Positions 53,077 to 63,631 of a stretch of 64,000 nucleotides of DNA are shown here, piece by piece (the stretch's first letter is position 1; each line of letters starts with the position of its first letter). The stretch is from the NCBI RefSeq assembly GCF_005153485.1, contig NZ_CP039740.1, positions 2,297,001-2,361,000 on the forward strand, in the 5' to 3' direction. The DNA comes from Pseudolabrys sp. FHR47. GTDB taxonomy: Bacteria; Pseudomonadota; Alphaproteobacteria; Rhizobiales; Xanthobacteraceae. A program made the position numbers and the translations under genes. Under the pieces are notes generated by a model. It worked only from the letters and a program-made list of their open reading frames with translations. It ran no database searches and was not told where the DNA came from.

Positions 53077-54198
53077 ATGAGGCTGTCCAACATCGTCACG
53101 CTCGGCATTAAGGAGATGCGCAGCCTGATGCGCGACCCGTTCATGGTCGGCCTCATCGTCTATGCCTTCACGCTTGCCATCTACACGGCGGCGACAGCGA
53201 TGCCGGAGACGCTCAATAAGGCGCCGATCGATGTCGTCGACGAAGACGGTTCGGCGCTGTCGACGCGGCTGATGTCCGCATTCTATCCGCCGTACTTTAC
53301 GGCGCCGACACGGATCACGACGGCGCAGATGGACACTCGGATGGATCATGGTACGACCACTTTCGCCGTCGATATCCCGCCGAACTTTCAACGCGACGCA
53401 CTGGCGGGACGGCATCCGGCCATCCAGCTCAATGTCGACGCGACCCGCATCAGCCAGGCTTTCACCGGCGCTGGCTATATCCAGACCATCATTGCCACGG
53501 AGACGGCGGCATTCCTGCGCCGCTACCGCGCGGAAACGGTGTTGCCGATCGATCTTGAACTACGCATGCGCTTCAATCCGTCACTGAACAAATCCTGGTT
53601 CGGCGCCATCATCGAGGTGATCAACCAGGTAACGCTGTTGTCGATCATCCTGACCGGAGCTGCGCTCATCCGCGAACGAGAGCACGGCACCATTGAGCAT
53701 CTGCTGGCAATGCCGGTGACGCCATTCGAAATCATGGCGAGCAAGATTTGGTCGATGGGCCTCGTCGTGCTGGTTAGCTGCGCGGTGGCATTGGCGCTGG
53801 TGGTGCAGGGGATACTCTCGATCCCGGTCCAGGGATCGGTGGCGCTGTTTCTGGCCGCAGCGGCGGTCAACCTGTTCGCGACGTGTTCGCTCGGGATATT
53901 CCTCGCCACCATGGCGCGCTCGATGCCGCAATTCGCGCTGATCGTCATTCTGGTCATTGTGCCGTTGGAGATGCTGTCGGGCGGCGTTACGCCGCGCGAA
54001 AACATGCCGGTGCTGGTGCGTGACATCATGCTCGTGGCGCCGACGACACATTTCGTCCTGCTGTCGCAAGCCGTTCTGTTTCGCGGCAGCGGCCTGTCCG
54101 TCGTGTGGCCGCAGTTGCTGGCGCTGACTGCCATTGGTGGCGTGCTGTTCGGCGTGGCGCTGACGCGCTTCCGCAAGGCTATCGGCGAGATGGTTTGA
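53077..54198 (+). CDS. ABC-2 type permease (YhhJ-like)
   Basis: Permease of 373 residues: one N-terminal span (MVGLIVYAFTLAIYTAAT), a large periplasmic loop (about 50-170) and five C-terminal spans with the ABC-2 segment REREHGTIEHLLAMPVTPFE and IVPLEMLSGGVTPRENMP. It starts 3 bp after rbbA and probably pairs with the permease half of that protein. A strong terminator follows at 54222. Confidence 0.9.
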   Translation: MRLSNIVTLGIKEMRSLMRDPFMVGLIVYAFTLAIYTAATAMPETLNKAPIDVVDEDGSALSTRLMSAFYPPYFTAPTRITTAQMDTRMDHGTTTFAVDIPPNFQRDALAGRHPAIQLNVDATRISQAFTGAGYIQTIIATETAAFLRRYRAETVLPIDLELRMRFNPSLNKSWFGAIIEVINQVTLLSIILTGAALIREREHGTIEHLLAMPVTPFEIMASKIWSMGLVVLVSCAVALALVVQGILSIPVQGSVALFLAAAAVNLFATCSLGIFLATMARSMPQFALIVILVIVPLEMLSGGVTPRENMPVLVRDIMLVAPTTHFVLLSQAVLFRGSGLSVVWPQLLALTAIGGVLFGVALTRFRKAIGEMV

Positions 54199-54221
54199 AG
54201 GTGACGGCGGCCAGCCATAAA

Positions 54222-54248
54222 AAAGGCCGGGCGCTCGGCCCGGCCTTT
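54222..54248. terminator. Bidirectional terminator between the exporter operon and gltA
   Basis: An 11-bp perfect stem (AAAGGCCGGGC / GCCCGGCCTTT) with a 5-nt loop, A-rich on one side and T-rich on the other, between convergent genes. It can end transcripts from both directions. Confidence 0.85.
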
Positions 54249-54272
54249 GATTGTCGTCGATAACGAAGCGGC

Positions 54273-55583
54273 CTACTTGCGCCGCGAGATCGGCACGTAG
54301 TCCCGGTTGGTCGCGCCGGTGTAGAGCTGGCGCGGACGGCCGATTTTCTGCTTCGGGTCCTCGATCATTTCCTTCCACTGCGCGATCCAGCCGACGGTGC
54401 GGGCGACCGCGAACAGCACGGTGAACATCGTGGTCGGGAAGCCCATCGCCTTCAGCGTGATGCCCGAATAGAAGTCGATGTTCGGGTACAGCTTCTTCTC
54501 GATGAAATACTCGTCGTGCAGCGCGATGCGCTCGAGCTCCATGGCGACGTCGAGCAGCGGATCGTCCTTGATGCCGAGCTCGGCGAGGACCTCGTGGCAG
54601 GTCTTCTGCATGATCTTGGCGCGCGGATCGTAGTTCTTGTACACGCGGTGGCCGAAGCCCATCAGGCGGTACGAGTCGTTCTTGTCCTTGGCACGCCGCA
54701 CGAATTCCGGAATGCGGTCGACGCTGCCGATCTCGGAAAGCATGTTGAGCGCCGCCTCGTTGGCGCCGCCATGTGCCGGGCCCCACAGACAGGCGCAGCC
54801 GGCCGCGATGCAGGCGAATGGATTGGCGCCCGACGAGCCGGCCAGACGCACCGTCGAGGTCGAGGCGTTCTGTTCGTGGTCGGCGTGCAGGATGAAGATG
54901 CGATCCATGGCGCGCGCCAGCACCGGGTTCGGCTTGTATTCTTCAGCCGGCACCGCGAAGCACATGCGCAGGAAGTTGGTGGCGTAGTCGAGATCGTTCT
55001 GCGGATAGACGAAGGGTTGGCCGACCGAATATTTGTAGGCCATCGCGGCGAGCGTCGGCACCTTGGCGATCATGCGGATCGACGCGATCATGCGCTGCGT
55101 CGGGTCCGAGATGTCGGTGGAGTCGTGATAGAACGCCGACAGCGCGCCGATCGAGCCGGTCATCACCGCCATCGGATGCGCGTCGCGGCGGAAGCCCTGG
55201 AAGAAGCGCGTCATCTGTTCGTGCACCATGGTGTGGCGCGTGACGCGATAGTCGAAATCGGCCTTCTGTGCCGCCGTCGGCAGTTCGCCGTAGAGCAGGA
55301 GGTAGCAGGTCTCGAGGAAGTCGCCGTGCTCGGCGAGCTGGTCGATCGGATAGCCGCGGTAGAGCAGCACGCCCTCGTCGCCGTCGATATAGGTGATCTT
55401 CGACTCGCAGCTCGCCGTCGAGGTGAAGCCGGGATCGTAGGTGAAGATGCCGCTCTGGCCATAGAGCTTGGAGATGTCCAGCACATCCGGCCCGATGGTG
55501 CCCTTGTAGACGGGCATGTCGAAATTCTTGTTACCGACGGTGATCGAGCCGGTTGCTTTGTTGGCGTCCGTTTTGGCGTCCAT
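54273..55583 (-). CDS. gltA: Citrate synthase
   Basis: Condenses oxaloacetate and acetyl-CoA into citrate. 436 residues with the hexameric type II layout: [20 protein letters not shown] at the N side, the catalytic His in [17 protein letters not shown] and in [19 protein letters not shown], and the catalytic Asp toward the C-terminal side in NIDFYSG. ATG 55583 ([17 protein letters not shown]) with GAGGG nearby is the standard start; a longer frame upstream is not conserved. Confidence 0.96.
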   Translation of the reverse strand: MDAKTDANKATGSITVGNKNFDMPVYKGTIGPDVLDISKLYGQSGIFTYDPGFTSTASCESKITYIDGDEGVLLYRGYPIDQLAEHGDFLETCYLLLYGELPTAAQKADFDYRVTRHTMVHEQMTRFFQGFRRDAHPMAVMTGSIGALSAFYHDSTDISDPTQRMIASIRMIAKVPTLAAMAYKYSVGQPFVYPQNDLDYATNFLRMCFAVPAEEYKPNPVLARAMDRIFILHADHEQNASTSTVRLAGSSGANPFACIAAGCACLWGPAHGGANEAALNMLSEIGSVDRIPEFVRRAKDKNDSYRLMGFGHRVYKNYDPRAKIMQKTCHEVLAELGIKDDPLLDVAMELERIALHDEYFIEKKLYPNIDFYSGITLKAMGFPTTMFTVLFAVARTVGWIAQWKEMIEDPKQKIGRPRQLYTGATNRDYVPISRRK

Positions 55584-55808
55584 GGTCGAGCCCTCGGATT
55601 GGCAGCGGCGAAGCGCTTTGTTCTTGAACCTCGGAGCCGGATGGAACGGTGCCTGGGGAAGGACGGCATCCGGCTTTTCATTTCGGTAGCCCATCCGTGT
55701 GTGCGCTGCAAGATCGGGCAGGCGCATGGGCTGCCCGGCATATGGGCATGAAAGGCGTGAGCAAAAGATTGACGCGGCGTAAAAAAGCCGTCCGGCCCGT
55801 ATGGCGGT

Positions 55809-57233
55809 TCAAGCCGCCGCTTGTTCGCGCAGCCGCGCCAGGCTCTCGATGCGGCCGAGTACGGCGAGCACGTCGAAAATCGGCGGCGAGGTAGTCTTGC
55901 CCGTCAGCGCCGCGCGCAGGGGCTGTGCCACGGCGCCGAGCTTGACCGAGGCGGTTTCGGCAAAGCCGCGTATGACGGCCTCGATCGCCGGACCATTCCA
56001 GTCGGTGACCTTTTCGAGCGCCGGCACCAGCCGGGCGAGCAGGGACCGCGCCTCGGGGGTCAGCAAGGCCTTGGCCTGATCGGTGATCTCCAGCGGCCGG
56101 TCGGCCCACAGGAAACGAGATGCCTCAAAGAGTTCGATCAGGGTCTTGGCGCGCTCCTTCAGACCCGGCATGGCGCGCTGCAGCTTCTCCCGGAGGTCGG
56201 CCGTCAGTTTGCCGGCTAAGACATCTCCCCCGGCAATATGCGGCAGCAGGTCCTCCAGCGCCTTGATGAGATCGGCGTCGGGCGTCGAGCGGATGTAGTG
56301 GCCGTTGAGGTTTTCCAGCTTGGCGAAGTCAAACCGCGCGGGCGAGCGTCCGATGGCCGGCAGGTCGAAGGCGGCGACCATTTCCTCGGGCGTGAAGATT
56401 TCCTGATCGCCATGCGACCAGCCGAGCCGGACGAGGTAGTTGCGCATGGCCGCCGGCAGGTAGCCCATGGCCCGGTAGGCATCGACTCCCAGCGCGCCAT
56501 GTCGCTTCGACAGCTTGGAGCCGTCCGGCCCGTGGATCAGTGGAATATGCGACATGACTGGGACCGACCAGCCGAGCGCCTCGTAGATCTGCTTCTGGCG
56601 AGCGGCATTGGTCAGATGGTCGTCACCGCGGATGATGTGGGTAACCCCCATGTCGTGGTCGTCGACCACGACGGCGAGCATGTAGGTCGGCGTGCCGTCC
56701 GAACGCAGCAGCACCAGGTCGTCGAGATCGGAATTCTGCCAGACGACGCGGCCCTGCACCTGGTCCTCGACCACGGTCTCGCCGGAAAGCGGCGCCTTGA
56801 GCCGGATGACCGGCTTGATGCCGGCCGGGGCTTCCGAGGCGTCGCGGTCGCGCCACAGGCCGTTGTAGAGCTTGGAGCGGCCTTCCTTGCGCGCGGCTTC
56901 GCGCATGGCCGTCAGTTCCTCGGGCGAGGCGTAGCAGCGATAGGCGCGGCCCTGCGCCAGCAACTGCTCGACGACCTCGCGGTGGCGGGCGGCGCGGGAG
57001 AACTGGAAGACAGGCTCGCCGTCCCAGGTCAGGCCGAGCCAGCTCAGACCGTCGATGATGGCGGCGATCGCCGCATCGGTCGAGCGTTCGCGATCGGTGT
57101 CCTCGATTCGCAGCAGCATCTTGCCGCCGCAATGCCGCGCATAAAGCCAGTTGAACAGAGCCGTGCGGGCGCCGCCGATATGGAGGAAGCCGGTCGGAGA
57201 GGGCGCAAAACGGGTGACTACGGGGGCGTTCAT
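55809..57233 (-). CDS. gltX: Glutamyl-tRNA synthetase
   Basis: Charges tRNA-Glu. 474 residues: class I HIGH-type motif in [19 protein letters not shown] near residue 15, KMSKS-type motif in [14 protein letters not shown] near residue 245, and an all-helical anticodon-binding domain. The start ATG 57233 gives [15 protein letters not shown]. Divergent from glnS with a 134-bp shared promoter region. Confidence 0.95.
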   Translation of the reverse strand: MNAPVVTRFAPSPTGFLHIGGARTALFNWLYARHCGGKMLLRIEDTDRERSTDAAIAAIIDGLSWLGLTWDGEPVFQFSRAARHREVVEQLLAQGRAYRCYASPEELTAMREAARKEGRSKLYNGLWRDRDASEAPAGIKPVIRLKAPLSGETVVEDQVQGRVVWQNSDLDDLVLLRSDGTPTYMLAVVVDDHDMGVTHIIRGDDHLTNAARQKQIYEALGWSVPVMSHIPLIHGPDGSKLSKRHGALGVDAYRAMGYLPAAMRNYLVRLGWSHGDQEIFTPEEMVAAFDLPAIGRSPARFDFAKLENLNGHYIRSTPDADLIKALEDLLPHIAGGDVLAGKLTADLREKLQRAMPGLKERAKTLIELFEASRFLWADRPLEITDQAKALLTPEARSLLARLVPALEKVTDWNGPAIEAVIRGFAETASVKLGAVAQPLRAALTGKTTSPPIFDVLAVLGRIESLARLREQAAA

Positions 57234-57367
57234 CGCGCGCCCTCTACCACAGGTTTGGCCAACGGTGCCAAGGCATTTGACATAACGGTTACGGCCACGT
57301 CATTGGGAGCGCTGGGCCGTCCCGGACGGGGTGCCGCGCGGCGGATTTTTCAGGTTCAGAGAGCAGC

Positions 57368-59080
57368 ATGGCGAGCGACGACAAGGTGCCGGGAGAATTG
57401 GTGGCGGCAGGCGAAGAAGGCGCGGGACGCGACTTCATTCGCGACATCGTGGCGGGCGACCTTGGCGCCGGCAAGATCGCGGAGGTGGTGACCCGCTTCC
57501 CGCCGGAGCCGAACGGCTACCTGCACATCGGTCATGCCAAGTCGATTTGTCTGAATTTCGGCATCGCCGAGGAATTCGGCGGCCGCTGCCACCTGCGTTT
57601 CGACGACACCAACCCGGCCAAGGAGGAGCAGGAATACATCGACGCCATCGAGCGCGATGTGCGCTGGCTCGGTTTCGACTGGGGCAAGCACCTCTATTTC
57701 GCCTCGGATTATTTCGACCGCCTTTATGGCTGGGCCGTCGACCTCATCAAGGCCGGCAAGGCCTATGTCGACGACCAGTCCCAGGAGGAGATGCGTCTGG
57801 CCCGCGGTACCCTGACCGAACCCGGCAAGAACTCACCGTTCCGCGACCGTTCCGTCGAAGAGAACCTCGACCTGTTCTCGCGCATGAAAGCGGGTGAGTT
57901 CCCCAATGGCGCACGCGTGCTGCGCGCCAAGATCGACATGGCCTCCGGCAACATCAACCTGCGCGACCCGGTGCTCTATCGCATCATCCACGCGCATCAC
58001 CCGCGCACCGGCGACACCTGGAAAATCTATCCGTCCTACGATTTCGCCCACGGCCAGTCCGACGCCATCGAAGGCATCACCCATTCGGTCTGCACGCTCG
58101 AATTCGAGGATCACCGGCCGCTCTATGACTGGTTCATCCAGAACCTGCCGGTGCCGTCGCAGCCGCATCAGTACGAGTTCGCGCGGCTCAATATCACTTA
58201 TACGCTGCTGTCGAAGCGTATCCTCAACGGTCTCGTCAAAGGCGGGCACGTCTCGGGCTGGGACGATCCGCGCATGCCGACCATTGCCGGCCTGCGCCGC
58301 CGCGGCGTGCCGCCGGAAGCCATCCGCGATTTCATCAAGCGCGTCGGCGTCGCCAAGGCCAACTCGACCGTCGACCTCACCATGTTCGACTTCTCGATCC
58401 GCGAGGTGCTCAACCGCACGGCGCCGCGCCGCATGGCGGTGCTGCGGCCTTTGAAGGTCGTGATCGAGAACTATCCGGAAGGCGAGGGCGAGGAGATCGA
58501 GGCCGTCAATCACCCTGACGACGCGGCGCAGGGCTCGCGCAAACTCAAGTTCACGCGCGAACTCTACATCGAGCGTGACGACTTCATGGAAGTGCCCGAG
58601 AAGAAGTTCTTTCGCATGGCGCCGGGCCGCGAGGTGCGCCTGCGCTATGCCTATTTCGTCACCTGCAAGGAAGTGGTGAAGGACGCGGCCGGCAACGTCA
58701 CTGAGCTGCGATGCACCTACGATCCGGCATCGAAGGGCGGCAATTCGCCGGACGGCCGCAAGGTCAAGGCGACCATCCACTGGGTGTCGGCCGAGCATGC
58801 CGTGCCGGCGGAGCTGCGGCTTTACAATCAGCTCTTCACCGATCCCGCGCCCAGCGCCGATCCCGAGACCTTTGCCAAGGGCATCAATCCGCAGTCGCTG
58901 GAAGTCTTGAGCGATGCGCGTCTCGAGCCGGCACTGGCGGAAGCCAAACCCGGCGAAGCGATCCAGTTTGAGCGGCAGGGCTATTTCGTGCTCGACCGCG
59001 ACAGCGCGCCCGGCAAGCTCGTGTTCAACCGCACCATCGGTCTGCGCGACACCTACGCCAAGGATGTGGCGAAGGGGTAG
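57368..59080 (+). CDS. glnS: Glutaminyl-tRNA synthetase
   Basis: Charges tRNA-Gln directly. 570 residues: HIGH motif in [20 protein letters not shown] near residue 50, [17 protein letters not shown]-type [13 protein letters not shown] near residue 280, and two C-terminal beta-barrel anticodon domains ([20 protein letters not shown] and on). There is no appended YqeY domain. Many alphaproteobacteria lack GlnRS and use GatCAB transamidation; the gene here is intact. Confidence 0.95.
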   Translation: MASDDKVPGELVAAGEEGAGRDFIRDIVAGDLGAGKIAEVVTRFPPEPNGYLHIGHAKSICLNFGIAEEFGGRCHLRFDDTNPAKEEQEYIDAIERDVRWLGFDWGKHLYFASDYFDRLYGWAVDLIKAGKAYVDDQSQEEMRLARGTLTEPGKNSPFRDRSVEENLDLFSRMKAGEFPNGARVLRAKIDMASGNINLRDPVLYRIIHAHHPRTGDTWKIYPSYDFAHGQSDAIEGITHSVCTLEFEDHRPLYDWFIQNLPVPSQPHQYEFARLNITYTLLSKRILNGLVKGGHVSGWDDPRMPTIAGLRRRGVPPEAIRDFIKRVGVAKANSTVDLTMFDFSIREVLNRTAPRRMAVLRPLKVVIENYPEGEGEEIEAVNHPDDAAQGSRKLKFTRELYIERDDFMEVPEKKFFRMAPGREVRLRYAYFVTCKEVVKDAAGNVTELRCTYDPASKGGNSPDGRKVKATIHWVSAEHAVPAELRLYNQLFTDPAPSADPETFAKGINPQSLEVLSDARLEPALAEAKPGEAIQFERQGYFVLDRDSAPGKLVFNRTIGLRDTYAKDVAKG

Positions 59081-59194
59081 GTGTGGCCCGATAGGCGGCT
59101 AAGTACGCTTTCCCCGAGAACGTTCACAACCGTTCCCCTAATCTGCAACCCATGGCTGCGATAGCCTGATCCCGGTTGTGCCGGGGGGCGTTGC

Positions 59195-61462
59195 GTGGCC
59201 AGTCCGCCAAAAAGCCGTTCGAAAGCGATTGCAGCAGGTCTCGCCGCCGCCGCCGGCCGCCGTGCCGGCGTCTGGCCGGGCTGGCTCGATGCCTTCAGCG
59301 AAAAAGCCGGCAAAGTTCTGGCGTCCTGGACCGCCGCCGAAGTGGCACCGGGCCGTCTGCTGCCTTGGTTGCCGGTTGCGTTCGGCACCGGCATCGCTGC
59401 GTACTTTGCCGCCGATCGCGAACCGGCCTGGTGGGCTGCGTCGGGACTTTGTATGGCGACGCTTGCGATCGCCTATGCGGCGCGCAAGCATCCCTTTGGT
59501 TTTCCGCTGACGCTGGGGCTTGCCGCTTTCGCAGCCGGCTTCGGTATCGCGACACTCAACACCGCACGCATCGACCATCCGATCCTGCGCAGCGCGACCT
59601 GGAGCGCGCAGGTGTCGGGCTTCGTCGAGATTCGCGAGGAGCGGGCCAAGAGCGACCGCATCGTCGTGCGGGTTCACAAATTTGAGGCACCGCGCATCAC
59701 GGAAATACCGGAGCGGGTACGCGTCTCGGTAAGAAAGAGCACGGCGCCGGCGGTGGGTACGTTCGTGGCGTTCAAGACATATCTGGCGCCGCCCCTCGAG
59801 CCCCTGCGACCCGGCGGCTACGACTTCGCGCGCGATCTCTATTTTCAAAAGATCGGCGCCTCCGGCTATGTGCTTGGCCGTGTTCGCCAAGAAGCTGCGC
59901 CCGTGAAGCCTGGTTTGTGGCTGTCCTATGCAACTTTCTTCGACGGCCTGCGTGACAGCATGGACAACCGAATTCGTGCGATTCTGCCGGGCGATCGCGG
60001 CTCGATCGCCTCGGCGCTGATCACCGGCACGCGCGATGCGATATCGCCCGCTGTCAACGACGCCATGTACGTCTCAAGCCTGGCGCATGTGTTGTCGATC
60101 TCCGGCTATCACATGGCGGTGGTCGCCGGCATGGTGTTCTTTGTCATCCGCGCCGTGCTGGCGCTGGTTTCGTCGCTGGCGCTGACGCGACCTATCAAGA
60201 AATGGGCGGCGCTTGGCGCGCTCGGGGCGGCAACGTTCTATCTGATGTTGTCCGGTGCCGAAGTGGCCACCCAGCGCTCCTACATCATGGTCGCCATCGT
60301 GCTCGTTGGCATTATGGCCGATCGTCCGGCGATCACATTCCGCACCCTGACGGTGGCGGCGCTGATTGTCATGGCGCTGACGCCGCAAGCTCTGGTGCAT
60401 CCGAGCTTCCAGATGTCGTTTGCCGCAACGCTCGCCTTGGTCGCGCTCTATCAGACCTCGCTGCGCTGGCAGGCGGGCGCCGACAGCCCGCTCGCGGCAC
60501 GCATTGCGCTGTGGGGCGGGCGAGAAATCGCCGCACTGATCCTTGCCTCGCTGGTGGCCGGTTTAGCGACCACGCCGTTCGCTGCCTTCCACTTTCACCG
60601 CATCGCGCCTTACGGCGTCATCGCCAACCTTCTGGCCATGCCGGTCGTGTCGGTGGTGGTGATGCCCATGGGCATTGCCGGCGCGCTGACCATGCCGTTC
60701 GGCTTCGATGCCGTGTTCTGGAAGCTCATGGGCCTCGGCCTCGACTGGATGATCGCGGTCGCGCTCTGGGTGACGCAATTGCCCGGCGCGGTGGGGCCGA
60801 TGCCGGCCTTCGGCGTCGGGCCGCTGCTTCTGGTGACGCTGGGCTTGCTGCTGCTCTGTCTGCTGCGCTCGCCACTGCGCTGGAGCGGTGCGGCCTGTGT
60901 CGTCGTCTCCGCGGTCTGGGCGCTGGCGACGCCGCAGCCGGATGTCTTGATTGCCGGCGACGGCCAGACCGCGGCCGTGCGTGGCGCGTCCGGACATCTG
61001 GTTTTCCTGCAGCGTGGCCGCGACAGCTTCGCGGTCAAGGAATGGCTCTCGGCCGATGGCGACATGCGCGGCACCGATGGTACGAAACCGGATGATGGCG
61101 TTCGCTGCGACGCCATTGGCTGCACGGCGACATTGCGCGATGGGCGCACCGTGGCCTTCGCGTCGTCTGTCGAGGCTTTTGCCGAAGACTGTGCGCGCGC
61201 CACTGTGGTCCTGTCTTCGCGGACGGCGCCCCGCGCTTGCGAGGCCATGCTCATCGACCGGCCGGCCTGGCAGCGCCATGGCGCTGCGGCGCTCTACGTC
61301 AAAGGCGACAGTTTCGATATGGAAGTGGCGCGGCCAGTAACGCAGGACCGGCCATGGGCGAGAGCGCGCAAGGTCCCGGCGGCCGATGCCTCAACGCAAA
61401 ACATCCGACGCAATGCGCCGGATGCCACGCCGCGAACGGAAGATCTGGAAGCGGGGGATTGA
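59195..61462 (+). CDS. comEC: ComEC/Rec2 family protein
   Basis: Polytopic membrane protein of 755 residues related to the DNA-uptake channel ComEC. An N-terminal soluble region with an OB-like part (VSGFVEIREERAKSDRIVVR, residues about 130-230) precedes the Competence domain (ALITGTRDAISPAVNDAMYV, HVLSISGYHMAVVAGMVFFV, QRSYIMVAIVLVG). The C-terminal domain (residues about 590-720) has the position of the metallo-beta-lactamase-like part but lacks the HxHxDH motif. A role in DNA uptake is inferred; it is a constant neighbour of lexA in this group. Start GTG 59195 follows a GGGGGG-like stretch. Confidence 0.85.
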   Translation: MASPPKSRSKAIAAGLAAAAGRRAGVWPGWLDAFSEKAGKVLASWTAAEVAPGRLLPWLPVAFGTGIAAYFAADREPAWWAASGLCMATLAIAYAARKHPFGFPLTLGLAAFAAGFGIATLNTARIDHPILRSATWSAQVSGFVEIREERAKSDRIVVRVHKFEAPRITEIPERVRVSVRKSTAPAVGTFVAFKTYLAPPLEPLRPGGYDFARDLYFQKIGASGYVLGRVRQEAAPVKPGLWLSYATFFDGLRDSMDNRIRAILPGDRGSIASALITGTRDAISPAVNDAMYVSSLAHVLSISGYHMAVVAGMVFFVIRAVLALVSSLALTRPIKKWAALGALGAATFYLMLSGAEVATQRSYIMVAIVLVGIMADRPAITFRTLTVAALIVMALTPQALVHPSFQMSFAATLALVALYQTSLRWQAGADSPLAARIALWGGREIAALILASLVAGLATTPFAAFHFHRIAPYGVIANLLAMPVVSVVVMPMGIAGALTMPFGFDAVFWKLMGLGLDWMIAVALWVTQLPGAVGPMPAFGVGPLLLVTLGLLLLCLLRSPLRWSGAACVVVSAVWALATPQPDVLIAGDGQTAAVRGASGHLVFLQRGRDSFAVKEWLSADGDMRGTDGTKPDDGVRCDAIGCTATLRDGRTVAFASSVEAFAEDCARATVVLSSRTAPRACEAMLIDRPAWQRHGAAALYVKGDSFDMEVARPVTQDRPWARARKVPAADASTQNIRRNAPDATPRTEDLEAGD

Positions 61463-61466
61463 GGCT

Positions 61467-61568
61467 GTCATTCCGGGGCGCGGCCTTTTGGCCGCGAACC
61501 CGGAATCCATAATCCCGGTCAGTGTGTATGGATTCCGGGCTCGCGCTTTCAGCGCGCCCCGGAATGAC
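61467..61568. repeat. Nested palindromic repeat (GTCATTCCGGGG type)
   Basis: Outer arms GTCATTCCGGGGCGC (61467-61481) and GCGCCCCGGAATGAC (61554-61568) enclose inner arms CCCGGAATCCAT and ATGGATTCCGGG. It lies in the convergent comEC-lexA spacer and could also serve as a terminator. The form is common in Bradyrhizobiaceae. Confidence 0.78.
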
Positions 61569-61572
61569 CGAG

Positions 61573-62283
61573 CTAATACCTTCTGAACATCGCCACCAAC
61601 TTGCCCTGGATGCGCACACGATTGGGCGGCAGGATACGCACCTCATAGGAGGCGTTGGCGGGCTCCAAGGCGATCGAGGCGCCGCGGCGGCGGAAACGCT
61701 TCAGGGTGGCTTCCTCGTCGTCAATCAGCGCCACCACGATGTCACCAGTATCGGCGGCCTCGGAGCGGCGGATGAGGGCAATGTCGCCGTCGAGAATGCC
61801 GGCGTCGATCATCGAGTCGCCGCGCACTTCCAGCGCGAAATGTTCGCCGGTCGAGAGCAACTCCGGCGGCATGTTGATGACATGGCTGCGCTGCTGGATC
61901 GCCTCGATCGGCGTACCGGCGGCGATGCGGCCCATGACCGGTACCGAGATCGGCCGCGCCGCGTCGTCTTCCGTGACCACGGGGCGCGCCTTGCCGAGAT
62001 TGCCCTCGATGACGCTCGGGTTGAACCCACGCACGCGGCCGTTGCCGCCGCCGAGACCGTGCTGGACCGAGTCCGGCAGCTTGATCACCTCGATGGCGCG
62101 GGCGCGGTTGGCGAGGCGCCGGATGAAGCCGCGCTCTTCCAGCGCGGTGATCAGGCGGTGGATGCCGGACTTGGAGCGCAAATCCAGCGCATCCTTCATT
62201 TCGTCGAAGGAGGGCGGCACGCCGGTTTCGGTCAGCCGCTCGTGGATGAACCGCAGGAGTTCGAATTGTTTGCGCGTCAGCAT
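61573..62283 (-). CDS. lexA: SOS repressor LexA
   Basis: Represses DNA-damage genes and cleaves itself when RecA is activated. 236 residues: N-terminal winged helix ([38 protein letters not shown]), the Ala-Gly cleavage site in [14 protein letters not shown] near residue 125, the catalytic Ser in [14 protein letters not shown] and Lys in [18 protein letters not shown] 62283 is the standard start; longer frames are unconserved. A LexA box in its own promoter at 62367-62381 indicates autoregulation. Confidence 0.97.
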   Translation of the reverse strand: MLTRKQFELLRFIHERLTETGVPPSFDEMKDALDLRSKSGIHRLITALEERGFIRRLANRARAIEVIKLPDSVQHGLGGGNGRVRGFNPSVIEGNLGKARPVVTEDDAARPISVPVMGRIAAGTPIEAIQQRSHVINMPPELLSTGEHFALEVRGDSMIDAGILDGDIALIRRSEAADTGDIVVALIDDEEATLKRFRRRGASIALEPANASYEVRILPPNRVRIQGKLVAMFRRY

Positions 62284-62357
62284 CGTGGGTCTCCCGGTCG
62301 CGGCCGATCCCGCAAAGCCTGATTGGCGCGGAATCATCCGAAACAAAGCATGAACGG

Positions 62358-62386
62358 ACACTATCTGTTCGATATGTGTTCCGCAA
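62358..62386 (-). promoter_or_regulatory. lexA promoter with LexA box
   Basis: On the minus strand, -35 TTGCGG (62386-62381), a 17-bp spacer and -10 TAGTGT (62363-62358). The spacer contains GAACACATATCGAAC, that is GTTCGATATGTGTTC at 62367-62381 on the plus strand, an exact GTTC-N7-GTTC operator. Confidence 0.85.
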
Positions 62387-62420
62387 CCACTTAATTTGGC
62401 GTGAACAAGTCGAGAGGCCG

Positions 62421-63629
62421 CTAAAACCCGAACTTAAGGATGCGGCAGCGGCTGCCGGCCTTAGCCGCAGGGGCTTGCGGCTCCCGAATCAACAGGCAAC
62501 CGGCCTGCGAGAGTGGTGCCATCAGGGAACTATCCTGATTCTGGACCGGCGTCGCGATCGGACCATCGGGGCCGGACTCCAGCGTGGCGCGCAGATAGTC
62601 GGCGCGGTCGTCATTGGCTGGAAGATCGCGGCCAAGGATGGCGGATTCCGGCGGCGTCTCGATGTCGCTGCGGCCGGAAAGCTTGCGCAGCAGCGGCAGC
62701 AGAAACAGGAAGGCGCAGACGTAGGACGACACCGGATTGCCCGGCACACCGAGCACATGCATGGCGCCGAGCCGGCCGTGCATCATCGGCCGGCCGGGGC
62801 GCAGCGCGACCCGCCAGAATGACAGATCGAGGCCTTCGGCCTTCAGCGCCTTCTGCACCAAGTCATGGTCGCCGACCGAAGCGCCGCCACTGGTGAGCAG
62901 CACATCGACCTTGGCTTCGCGCGCCTTTCGAATGCGGCCGCCGATGTCATCGAGCGTATCGCGGGCGACGCCGAGATCGATCACCTCGGCGCCGGCGGCG
63001 CGTGCCAGCGCTGTGAGTGCGAAGCCGTTGGAATAGACGATCTGGCCGGGGCCGAGCTCACTGCCGGGCATGACCAGTTCATCGCCAGTGCCGAGCACCG
63101 CGACGACGGGCCGGCGATGAACGCGCAGCCGCGGGTGGTTCATGGCGGCCGCGAGCATCAGGTCGCGATCGGTCAGCGCCCGGCCTTTCTCAAGCAGGAC
63201 CTCGCTTTGTTTGAAATCGATGCCGGCGTAGCGGACATTGCGGCCTTTGATGGCGGTCTTCTCGACCGTGACCTTGTCGCCGTCGCGGCGGGTAAGCTCC
63301 TGGATGACGACGGTGTCGGCGCCATCGGGGAGTACGCCGCCAGTGAAGATGCGCGCAGCTTGGCCCGTCTCGACGAGGCCGGCGAAAGGATGGCCGGCGG
63401 CGACTTCACCGATCACCGTCAGCGTCGCCGGCGGTGTGGCGATGTCCTCGGCGCGCACCGCGTAGCCGTCCATCGCCGACACGTCGGCCGGAGGCTGGGT
63501 GCGCAGCGCGGTGACATCCTCTGCCAGCACGCGGCCCTGGGCGTCGCTCAGGGCGACCTCTTCGATGCCCAGCGGCTGGGTATCGGCCAACACCCGCGCC
63601 AAGGCCTCGGAGACCGGCATGAGGGGCAT
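62421..63629 (-). CDS. moeA: Molybdopterin molybdenumtransferase MoeA
   Basis: Inserts molybdate into adenylated molybdopterin. 402 residues: [20 protein letters not shown] near residue 50, [11 protein letters not shown], the MPT-binding domain with [12 protein letters not shown] and [19 protein letters not shown] near residue 245, and a C-terminal beta domain. ATG 63629 ([10 protein letters not shown]) lies 2 bp after the moaC stop, so the two are co-transcribed. Confidence 0.95.
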   Translation of the reverse strand: MPLMPVSEALARVLADTQPLGIEEVALSDAQGRVLAEDVTALRTQPPADVSAMDGYAVRAEDIATPPATLTVIGEVAAGHPFAGLVETGQAARIFTGGVLPDGADTVVIQELTRRDGDKVTVEKTAIKGRNVRYAGIDFKQSEVLLEKGRALTDRDLMLAAAMNHPRLRVHRRPVVAVLGTGDELVMPGSELGPGQIVYSNGFALTALARAAGAEVIDLGVARDTLDDIGGRIRKAREAKVDVLLTSGGASVGDHDLVQKALKAEGLDLSFWRVALRPGRPMMHGRLGAMHVLGVPGNPVSSYVCAFLFLLPLLRKLSGRSDIETPPESAILGRDLPANDDRADYLRATLESGPDGPIATPVQNQDSSLMAPLSQAGCLLIREPQAPAAKAGSRCRILKFGF

Positions 63630-63631
63630 TG

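Noticed and set aside
59121..59135. GTTC...GTTC pair upstream of comEC that looks like a LexA box
   Set aside because: The two GTTC blocks are 6 bases apart, not the 7 required by the alphaproteobacterial operator, and no promoter is placed around them.
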